DNA of 17,881 nucleotides from Promethearchaeota archaeon (lineage in GTDB: Archaea > Asgardarchaeota > Lokiarchaeia > Sigynarchaeales > SOKP01), in assembly GCA_019894735.1 (NCBI GenBank), contig JAGXOB010000041.1:388-18268 (forward strand), read 5' to 3'. Shown here piece by piece: positions 6,451 through 15,100 of the stretch. The notes under the pieces were generated by a model that was given only the letters and a program-made list of their open reading frames with translations, was not told where the DNA came from and ran no database searches. The position numbers were made by a program, and so were the translations under genes. The first letter of the stretch is position 1. Every line of letters begins with the position of its first letter.

Positions 6451-6579
6451 ATTATGCGTAGAGAATAAATCCAAACAATTAAAAAGAAAAAGAGAAGGTA
6501 AAAGGATTTATTCTCTTCATAATACTGTAAGTAAGGGGACAATGGCGCACTTGCAGCCTACCCATGAACCAGTATTATG
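6451..6579 (-). ncRNA. Two-hairpin structured RNA leader, copy 2
   Basis: The first hairpin on the minus strand pairs CATAATACTG (6518-6527) with CAGTATTATG (6570-6579), 10 bp perfect. Its apical part is notably GC-rich for this window and can fold further (GGG 6536-6538 with CCC 6561-6563; GGCGC 6544-6548 with GC and GCC in 6554-6558). The second pairs AGAGAATAAATCC (6460-6472) with 6504-6516, 13 bp perfect. ATTATG (6451-6456) could also pair with CATAAT (6518-6523), competing with the first hairpin. Copy 1 has the same two stems with compensating changes. It lies about 80 nt before the ribosome site of the copy 2 small ORF. I recognise no known riboswitch or guide-RNA family. Confidence 0.55.
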
Positions 6580-6592
6580 TCGCGAAAAATTC

Positions 6593-6622
6593 ATTGTTAA
6601 CAATCTAGAAAGAGTGTACACT
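6593..6622. promoter_or_regulatory. Two palindromes at the copy 2 promoter
   Basis: ATTGTTAACAAT (6593-6604) and AGTGTACACT (6613-6622) are both perfect palindromes. The second abuts the TATA box of cassette copy 2 and the first covers its predicted transcription start near 6600, both typical repressor positions. Copy 1 lacks them. The GH4 gene starts 140 nt away in the other direction and could be affected as well. Confidence 0.45.
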
Positions 6623-6632
6623 AATAAATATT
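6622..6632 (-). promoter_or_regulatory. TATA-like box of cassette copy 2
   Basis: On the minus strand AATATTTATTA is placed like the TATA box of copy 1. It lies 6 nt downstream of the shared ATGGG...AAAAAAT box and about 45-50 nt before the first leader hairpin. Confidence 0.4.
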
Positions 6633-6719
6633 GTGGGTATTTTTTCCCATGTGCTTTAATATTCTAAAGAGAGTTGTTTGATAACCTATTAAACTAATTA
6701 TACTTTTTATTAAACAATA

Positions 6720-6740
6720 TAGATGTAATGCAACCATCTA
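6720..6740. promoter_or_regulatory. Inverted repeat before the GH4 gene
   Basis: TAGATG (6720-6725) and CATCTA (6735-6740) form a 6-bp inverted repeat with a 9-nt spacer, ending 22 nt before the start codon at 6763. It could be an operator or a short leader hairpin for the glycosidase gene; a match of this length can also arise by chance. Confidence 0.25.
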
Positions 6741-6762
6741 AATTACTTCAAATTATAGGATA

Positions 6763-8085
6763 ATGGACAAGAAGATCGTTCTAATTGGGGCTGGAAGCAC
6801 CTCCTTTGGGCCATCTATGTTGTTAGATCTTTACCAAAGCAATTTTTTACAAGGATCCACAATAGTTTTACACGATATTAACAAAGAACGCTTAGAAGTT
6901 ATTTTTGAATTAGTTACTGCTGAAAACAAGATTCATAATAATATTTTTAATATTGAGCGCACTACAGACCGTAAAAAGGCATTGAATGGGGCAGACTTTA
7001 TTATAAGCTCAATTGAAGTCGGAGATCGTTTTAAATTGTGGAGAGAAGATTACTATATCCCTAGAAAATATGGTTCGACTCAAATTCTCGGTGAATGCGG
7101 AGGACCGGGGGGCACGATGCACGCGTTTAGAGTAATTCCTCCTATTTTGGAGATTGTTAAAGATGTGAATGATATATGTCCTAGCGCATTTTTTATAAAT
7201 TTTTCAAATCCGATGGCAAGGGTATGTTTGGCTATTAAAAGAACAGCTCCAAATCTTAGATTCATCGGACTTTGTCATCAAATTGGAGATCTAAATCACC
7301 ATCTACCTCTTATGCTTAACAAAAAATTGGATAATTTAAAATTGATGCCCTATGGATTAAATCATTTTGGGTTTTTAATGGGCCTCGAAGAACTACATAC
7401 TGGAGAAGATTTGATGCCTGAGTTTAACAAAATAGCATTAGAATATTTCAGTCAACATAAAGATAGGTTTCAATTTTCTACATTGACGCTTGAAGTTTAT
7501 AAAAGATTTAGCTACTTCCCTTATACTAGCGATACCCACATTGGTGAATACCTAAAGTTTGGTGAAGAATTTACAGAAACAAAAGATATGATCGACTGGA
7601 TTGATTTTGCTGAAAAGGATGGCATAAGAACTTATAAACGCGTTATGAAAAACCATAAACGTCTAAAAGAGGGAAAATATTTTAAAAAAGGAATGTTCTA
7701 CGGGGGGTCATCACGAGAAAGAGCAATTCCGATAATCGAAGCAATCATTTCTGACAAAAATTCTTACGAAAGCGCAGTTAACGTTCCTAATAATAATATA
7801 ATTGAAAATTTACCTCAAGATCTCGTTATAGAGTGCCCAGTAGTAGTGAATAAGAACGGTGTAGAGGGCGTTAAATGGGGTAAATTACCAAAGAATATCG
7901 CCGCTCTCCTAAGAATTGAAGCAACTATTCAAGATCTGTGTGTTGAGGCCATCCTTCAAAAGTCAAAAGACTTAGCAATAGCAGCTTTAGCTATTGATCC
8001 TAACGTAGGAAGCTTTGAAATGGCTGATAGTATATATGAAGAAATGAAGGAATTGCAAAAAGAATATCTTCCAGAGTTTTGTTAA
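6763..8085 (+). CDS. Glycoside hydrolase family 4 enzyme (alpha-galactosidase/alpha-glucosidase type)
   Basis: This 440-aa protein shows the GH4 signature set. There is an N-terminal Rossmann fold with IGAGSTSFGP (8-17) and an acidic end of strand two (LHDIN, 36-40), then GECGGPGG (110-117), NFSNPM (146-151), the metal-binding C171-H172 in GLCHQIG, and GLNHFGF (198-204). GH4 enzymes use NAD and a divalent metal in an oxidation-elimination mechanism to cleave alpha- or beta-glycosides, some of them 6-phosphorylated. The CHQ motif argues against the Cys-Asn type seen in 6-phospho-beta-glucosidases, but the sugar cannot be named. The length is typical. There is no signal peptide, so it is cytosolic. 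No Shine-Dalgarno precedes ATG 6763. No transporter or sugar gene is adjacent. Confidence 0.9.
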   Translation: MDKKIVLIGAGSTSFGPSMLLDLYQSNFLQGSTIVLHDINKERLEVIFELVTAENKIHNNIFNIERTTDRKKALNGADFIISSIEVGDRFKLWREDYYIPRKYGSTQILGECGGPGGTMHAFRVIPPILEIVKDVNDICPSAFFINFSNPMARVCLAIKRTAPNLRFIGLCHQIGDLNHHLPLMLNKKLDNLKLMPYGLNHFGFLMGLEELHTGEDLMPEFNKIALEYFSQHKDRFQFSTLTLEVYKRFSYFPYTSDTHIGEYLKFGEEFTETKDMIDWIDFAEKDGIRTYKRVMKNHKRLKEGKYFKKGMFYGGSSRERAIPIIEAIISDKNSYESAVNVPNNNIIENLPQDLVIECPVVVNKNGVEGVKWGKLPKNIAALLRIEATIQDLCVEAILQKSKDLAIAALAIDPNVGSFEMADSIYEEMKELQKEYLPEFC

Positions 8086-8107
8086 ATTTTATTTATTTAT
8101 TTATTAA

Positions 8108-8167
8108 ATTCTACCATATTTTGTTAATTAGGTTATAATTTTACCATGTTTTGCTAGATTTTACCCC
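8108..8167. repeat. Imperfect direct repeats before the membrane-protein unit
   Basis: ATTCTACCATATTTTGTTA (8108-8126) and ATTTTACCATGTTTTGCTA (8138-8156) differ at 3 of 19 positions and are 30 bp apart. A partial third copy, ATTTTACCCC, begins at 8158. They lie between the GH4 stop and the membrane gene start and may be regulator sites or remnants of local duplication. Confidence 0.45.
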
Positions 8168-8195
8168 TTTCCCCAACTAAACATTTTTTAAGGAT

Positions 8196-8225
8196 ATTTT
8201 CTATTTATCTCAGAGTATAGAAAAT
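8196..8225. promoter_or_regulatory. 9-bp inverted repeat before the membrane-protein unit
   Basis: ATTTTCTAT (8196-8204) and ATAGAAAAT (8217-8225) are perfectly complementary, with a 12-nt spacer. The repeat ends 15 nt before ATG 8241, so it could be an operator or a leader hairpin close to the ribosome site (a weak GGGA at about 8235-8238). Confidence 0.4.
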
Positions 8226-8240
8226 TTCTTAATTGGGAAA

Positions 8241-9182
8241 ATGAAATCTAATAAAAACGGAAAATCTGAAGGTAAAATTGAAAAAGTTACCGAATCACTC
8301 TGGAAGGTTTGGTGGTTTAGTTTCTATTTAATCATAGTACCTTCTTTAGTAGCTGTAGTTGGGTTTTTCATTTTTTACTTTGTTGGAAAAGATATTTATG
8401 TCTCAATTGGTTTATCGGTTATAACTTTTATGTTCGTCCTAATGTTTTTCTATAAAGCTTTTGATAAATATAGGAATAAACCATTTTTCCTAAACAGAAA
8501 AAATAATCTTTCTGCTAGAGTTGACATTCTTTTCTTAATTACGATATTATCTCTAATTGTAACTCCAATTTTTGTTATTTTTATTCCAGGAGACAGTTAT
8601 TTCGAACTACTACCTTTAATTTCCTTTGTCATTCTATATAATATCGCATATTATTATTTCTATTTCCAACCGATAGATATTTTTGATGTTGCTGAAGAAA
8701 AATTCAAACATGAAACCCCTTTTTCTCAGTGGATTAAACAACCATATAACCTTATACTACTAATTAATTACATAATTCACATCATATTTCTGTCATATAC
8801 TTTTAATACGAAGGTTTCTTGGCTATTTCCGCTTATTTCTAACGTAGTATTTTACATTATTTCACGGCTAACGATTATAAAAAACATAAAGGTCTTATCA
8901 ACTTCAAACATTAAGAATTCTACATTATTACGAGAGTTAACACTATATAAGAAAAAGTATGTAAATTCTATCCTAAGTTTGAACTTCGCCTTATTGATCC
9001 AAATGCCGCTAGCAATAACCCTAATTTACATGTTAAATGGAGTTCAGCACGAGCTAGTAGAATTGATAACAATAATGTTTTTAGCTCTTATATTTTTATT
9101 ATTCTACTTCAAAATCAGATTGTATATAAATTCGTTTTATAGTAAAATTCTCAGGAGGTTTGAAACCAATGAATTCGAGTGA
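8241..9182 (+). CDS. Multi-pass membrane protein, 313 aa, about 8 helices
   Basis: I do not recognise a family. A short charged N-terminus (about 20 residues, rich in Lys and Glu) is followed by roughly eight hydrophobic segments near residues 29-50, 51-73, 91-112, 119-140, 170-190, 194-213, 245-270 and 273-298. Loops are short, the longest polar stretch being about 142-168. The protein ends in a basic/acidic tail (ILRRFETNEFE). No catalytic or transport motif is visible. It overlaps the giant gene downstream by 14 nt and carries that gene's ribosome site inside its own last codons, so the two are probably co-translated. Its helix-loop style (LFPLISNVVFYIISRLTIIKN) resembles blocks of the giant protein and may be distantly related. 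Confidence 0.8.
   Translation: MKSNKNGKSEGKIEKVTESLWKVWWFSFYLIIVPSLVAVVGFFIFYFVGKDIYVSIGLSVITFMFVLMFFYKAFDKYRNKPFFLNRKNNLSARVDILFLITILSLIVTPIFVIFIPGDSYFELLPLISFVILYNIAYYYFYFQPIDIFDVAEEKFKHETPFSQWIKQPYNLILLINYIIHIIFLSYTFNTKVSWLFPLISNVVFYIISRLTIIKNIKVLSTSNIKNSTLLRELTLYKKKYVNSILSLNFALLIQMPLAITLIYMLNGVQHELVELITIMFLALIFLLFYFKIRLYINSFYSKILRRFETNEFE
9153..9158 (+). promoter_or_regulatory. Ribosome binding site that sets the giant gene's start
   Basis: AGGAGG lies 10 nt before ATG 9169 but only 1 nt before the in-frame TTG at 9160, so ATG 9169 is the likely start. The site is inside the upstream gene, pointing to translational coupling. Confidence 0.7.
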
Positions 9183-12100
9183 TTCTGAGGAAGTGGTCAT
9201 AGATGATAATAAAAAATATCAAAAGCTAAATTTCTTTGTCTCGCTACTATTAACTCTGCTTGTTTTTTTAATTTCTTTCTTGAACAATGCTCCGGTTATA
9301 ATTCTCATTGCTTTACCCGCAATGTTTATTCTCACATATTGCGAGGAAAAATTCAATTTTACTATTAAATCTTATAGCAGATATATTTATCTGATTAACA
9401 GTGTGTCAGTTTTAACCTTCGTAATTTTTTGGATATTCCCCAATTACTTTGGGTTAACGCTCATTAATATTCAATTTATTATTTTTAGCATATCGCTTTA
9501 TTTCCTATTTCAAATCTTTATGAAGCTAAGTTATTTTAAGGAGGAAAATGTTCTAGTCTTACAGAATATTCTTGCTGTCATTAGTTTTACTATAATTTTA
9601 TATTCGTTCTTTCCTCTTATTGAATTAGTATACATTAATTTTACTCATGATACGATTTTAATATTATTTTCTGAGGTATTGATCCATTCGATTATAATCT
9701 TGATAATTACATTAATTTCTTTTTATTTCTTATATGCACGGATTCATTTATATGAAAAGCCTTGGAAGCTTTTTAATTTCTGCGTAATAGCCGTATTTTT
9801 GTGTATTGAGTTGATATGGTTTACATTAATCAACTTAAAAAACATCGTTTTAGGGGTTCCTGGTTTAATTCAAACTGGTTTAATTGGATCGACAATTTTC
9901 CTTTCGATTGTATTTTTATCATTTATTCTATTTAATTACATTATTAAAGTTTTTTCTCGTGATATAAGCCTATCTCTTACCTATTACGCTTGCTGGTTTT
10001 CAATCTCCTCTATTTTTCTTGTACTTATTGCTCTTTATTGGAACAATAGTGTAATCGTATTAGTTGATTTACTCTTGGTTTCGATTTTATCGTTATTAAA
10101 CCTAAAATTCGGAACTGTTATTAATAAAATAAAAGAAGGCACATTCTTAAAATTCGCTAAATTTTTCTATTATGCTCTGATTCTTGAGATCTTCTTCTTA
10201 TTTTATGAGATATTTAATATACTTTTTATGTTAAATCAGATTATTTCCTTGTTTCTTTCAATTTGTGTTATTGGAGTGATTTTTAATCTGTTATCTACGT
10301 ACGAGAAACTTATTTCAAGAAAAATTAAATTAGTTTTAACATCTTTCATTTTCGCATTTAACATATATGTTGTTGGATTTTATTTTATAGAAGCTAATAT
10401 TGATTATTTCTACTTTTATCTTGTTGCCCCCATACTTTTCTGTTTTTTATTATACGGCCCCTTATATTATCTCTATAAAGAGAATGTAATAAAACAAAAA
10501 GTTCTAGCATTATATAGTTTTATGTCCTCATGGGTGTTACTGGTTTTAATTTTTATTCTTAACTTTTTTATCATTAACATTTATTTTACCGCCTATTTCC
10601 TGTTAGGGACACTTGTAAATGTTCTCTTCTTTACTTTTTGTCTCGTTCTTCTCATCTCATTCGGCAAAAAGATAAAAAGGGTAAAAGAATCGTCCTCCAA
10701 GTTAATTTTAAATTTATTAAGCTATCCTATCATTATAGAAATTTTTATCCTTCTTTTTACTATTTTTACGATTTATTTTCATTTAGATCTGTTTTTATCG
10801 TCTTTTATATCACTATCAATAATTAGCGTTATTTTTTATCTGTTATCAAAGGAAGAGAAATTATTTCCTAAATCTCCTGCGATAATCCTAAACACATTCA
10901 CATTTTACTATGGAGTACTTATTGCCGGATATTATAGCGTTATTTTCACTCTTGGAACATTCTTTGTTTATTTCATACCACTTATTCTTGTCTGCATTCT
11001 TTCTTACATTCCTATTTTTTATTTATATAAAAAAACAGTTTTAAATCATAAGACACTTCTAGTATATCATTTTTATTGTTCAATTATTATAGTTCTGACT
11101 ATTTTTATTCTTAACTTCTTTATAATTTTTAATTTCCTTAATGTATTTTTAATTATTGTAAGTTTAATTAACGTTCTTTATATTACGGTTGGTTCCTATT
11201 ATGTTTATAAATTTAGTGTAAAACTAAACATACTATCAACTGATTCATTTAAGAGATTTTCGTTTATAGTCAACATCTTAATAATTTTAGAGTTTTATGC
11301 AATTTTGTTTTCAATTTTTTACCAAGAACTTCTAATTGATCCCTTTTTATCAGCTTACTTCTCGACGCTCCCTATTTGCTTTATCATCAACATTTTATCA
11401 AAAAATAGGATTATCTTTTCAGAAAATAGCGCAATAGGAATTAATATATTAACTTTAAGCTTTACAAGCGTTTTAAGCTCTTTTTACATATTTTTATTCT
11501 TACGCAACTCGGTTTTTGTATATGTTTTGCCTCTGTTAGTTTTTAGTTTATCAATACTTCTTCCACTGTTTTACACAGCTAGCAAGAAAATTTTTAGCAA
11601 ATTTGTAGAAAAATTAATATTGTTAGACAGTATGTTAATATCAGCATTACTACTAATCCTTCCATCTATAACAGGATCGGAGCTAATCCGATTTGGGATA
11701 AATGTTGATTATTTTTTTGTAATCATTTCAACATTATTCTTATTTTTTGGGTTTTTGAGATACTTAGAATATATTTTTGACAAATACAATTTCAAAGAAA
11801 ATTATGTAGTTTCTCTTAAATCTTCCCAGATTGTTATCTGGATTACTCTATCCATAATTATTGCCCTCAAGATATTTAATTTAATAGATTTCATAGCTAA
11901 CAATTTCTGGTTAAGTATAAGTTGTTCCTGCCTGACATTTTTGATTCTAAATCTTGTTGTTTTAATTCCCTTAGAAAACCTAAAACAAAGGATTTTTGAA
12001 AATGATTCAAGCAAACTAGACTATTATAAAATCTATAAAATATATGAGTACACCAAAAATATTTCGTTTTTTGCGATTATTTTTTCTACAGCGGCGATAA

Positions 12101-15100
12101 TAACCACAATAATTCCTTCTCATATCTTACTGTCCTTATTATATCTGCCAGAATCTTTTCTTTTTATGACATTTACTAATTTAGGAATATTATTGTTAAT
12201 ATACCTAGTCTTATCAATCGTTAGCGGAAAGGTATTTAGAATAGATTTCCTTAAAATTAAGAATATTTTCGAAATTTCTTCTTGGATTTTTATTAAATTA
12301 TTTATCTTTCTTTTAATTTTTATTCTACCTATTCAAATTTCTTCGCTTCTAAGGATTGTAGTACCACTTCTAATCATTATCTTTATGAGTCCGATTACAA
12401 TCTATTATCTAAGAAAAATCTTTTTCATTTCTGATAATTCGTTAGGAATAGCTAAGAAACTCAATTTCTATATTTTTTCTATAGCTCTGATAACTATTTT
12501 TGTTGATCTATTCTGGAGCTTTTCCACTACTATTCCATTTTTTAGTTCGAATCAGGCACTCCAAATTATAATTGTAATTAGTGCTATATACCTGTTTTAT
12601 AATTATTATATACTTAAATTTAATTCTGTTATTGAAAGAGCATCAGAATTTAGAATGATAAAAATTTTAGGGAGCTCAGTGTTAGTATTATTCTCTTTCT
12701 TTTCGATATTTCCAAGTATTTTCGAATATATTACTTATATAATCTTCTTTTTATTGCTTTTCTTAATTATTTCAAATAGAAACCGTAATTATTTATTACG
12801 CGTAACATTTTACTCAGCTCTTAGCATGTTTATGTTTATTAAAGTGATGGGTACTCTGAATTTCTGTATGATAATTCCTGTTTTTAATTTATCTTATTTC
12901 AGCATTTACTTTTTCATTTATAGCTTTTCTTTAATTTTAATGTTATTTTTATCAATAGTTTTAAACATGAAAAAAACAAATGTGCTCGAAAAATTTTCTT
13001 TATACATTTTAATCTCCCTTACTTCCCTTCTGCTATTAATTGTAAACACAGTCATACCATTAATTTACAACATTTCAATCTCTTTATTCGTATTTCTATT
13101 ACTAACTGGAAATTTTTTCTATAGACTAAAAGATGAGCGTTATAAATGGTTTATTAGACCATGTGTGTTGCTCCTAACCTTTGGTATTATGAGTTATCTC
13201 TCCTATTTTATCCTCTTTAATAATCCTATCTTCTTGAGTTTTAAACCAATTTTAACTTTCACATTAACCTCAACTATTACAGGGATTGCTTATGTAGGAA
13301 CATACAATAAAACACCCAAGAAGTTCAGAAAAATAACTTTTTACATCGCTTTTTCAATATACATCATCTCCTTTCCTATTTTTGTATATTTCTTCTTAAA
13401 TGCACTATTTTCCCTACAAATATGGGATATTTTCTTATTTTTAATAGCGATTAATATTGGAATAGTTCTGTTTTATGTATCTATCGGTATTTATTACTGG
13501 AAGTTTTCCCGGGCAATTTGGAAATCGGGATGGAGACTTTGGATATTAATCCCTTTTGTTAATTTCTATATCATTAATGAGTTATTCACTAATGTCAATC
13601 TTTACACGAACACTCTAAATTTCTTTAACTTAGAGATTAATGGGTCATTTATTATTACTTTTGTAATATGCATACTACTTTCATTACCATTCTGGTACAC
13701 TTGGATCAAAAAACATTTTACTCAAATACTCATAATTGTTTGGAGTTTCAGTTTGTTTTTCTTATATTGGTTTAGTCAAAATGTGTTTCCTGAAAATGCA
13801 TTAATAACTAATATCGTGTTTTTCGTCTTCGCTATATCTTTATTGGTGCCTTTAATCTATCGATTAAAAATGTGGAAGATTATGACCATTCTGTGGATAA
13901 GTTATATCATCGTAAATATTTCTTTTCTTTTTACTCTATTCTTAGAAATTAGTATGCCAATCGAGATTAATTTTTCAATCAATTTGATAATTATTGGTAT
14001 CTTTATTCTCATATTATCGTTTTTCCCCAATCTTAAAAACAAAAAAAATATAATTCTTATAGTTTCTTATCTTGTATCTCTAATTGGCATTTTTCTTACG
14101 ATTTTTAACATCGTAATTACGATAATCAACAATTTACCCATATCAATAAATATTGCTTTTATAACACTGGCTATGAGTTTATTTTCATCAAGGCTCCTCA
14201 AACTTAACAAGACTTTTTTTAATACTTTAATTTCTACAATACTGGTTATTAATTTCTCATTGTTCACTTACTTCACACTTATTATGATTCCTGGTTTCGA
14301 ACTCTTTTCAGTATTCCTAGCGATCACGGTATTTGGCGGATCTCTTTTCATATTTAACAAGTTCAGGATGGTTATCCCTATAAAAAAAATAATACCTTTA
14401 ACGATTTTATCACTTGGTGTATCTTTAACGCTTTCCAATTTAACTTATTTTTTCTTACCTAGCTTCATTTATTTAACTATTGCTGTTTTTATCCTAGTAA
14501 ACGCAATTTTTCTTAGATCGGTACTCTATGAATACCGTTCTGTGTTGTGGTATGCCTTTCCAATTCCAATAATCCTAATATTTCTACAATTTATGGTACT
14601 AATTGATTTGTTTCAATCTCCTCTCATTATATCATTAATATCTATAATAGCTTATACGGCTTTATTCCAAATCCCATGCAGGGTGTTCAAGAAAAAAGCT
14701 AAAGACCAAGAGGATCTTAGTGATTTGGGTTTGCTAAAAGTTGATTCGATTCTCTCACTACTTCTACATTTTGAAATAGGAATATTAAGTTTTAGTTTAA
14801 TAAATGAAAATTGGAATATAGGTTACTTTGAAATAACACTACTTTCCGTATTAATATTCTTCGTCTCAACATTATTCGAGATCCATATTATAAAGAAAGT
14901 TAACAAAAAAATAATATATATTTTTAATTTAGTTGCCTATATCTTTATTTCCATTGGTCTGTTCCTATTTTTAAACCAATTCATCGTGATTGATGTATCT
15001 TTATTCGTATTAAATCTAGTAATATTTTTGATATTACAATTCTATACACTTTATGGGCTCTGTTATTACATTGGAAAATTAACTCACTACGACGAGAGTA

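Larger units (their letters stand above)
6189..6650 (-). repeat. Tandem cassette, copy 2 (promoter, leader, small ORF)
   Basis: Copy 2 of the repeated unit. It contains an ATGGGAAAAAAT box (6639-6650), a TATA-like AATATTTATTA (6622-6632), the two-hairpin leader (6451-6579), GGAGGTGA (6374-6381) and the small ORF. Offsets to copy 1 are 639 bp (promoter box), about 632 (first hairpin), 634 (second hairpin) and about 620 (ORF end), a consistent tandem arrangement with small indels. Confidence 0.55.

Noticed and set aside
6518..6579. H/ACA guide RNA (hairpin with an internal loop)
   Set aside because: No ACA follows the basal stem on either strand and no K-turn or K-loop pattern is visible.
7080..7265. 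Minus-strand 61-codon ORF
   Set aside because: It is antisense to the conserved core of the GH4 gene.
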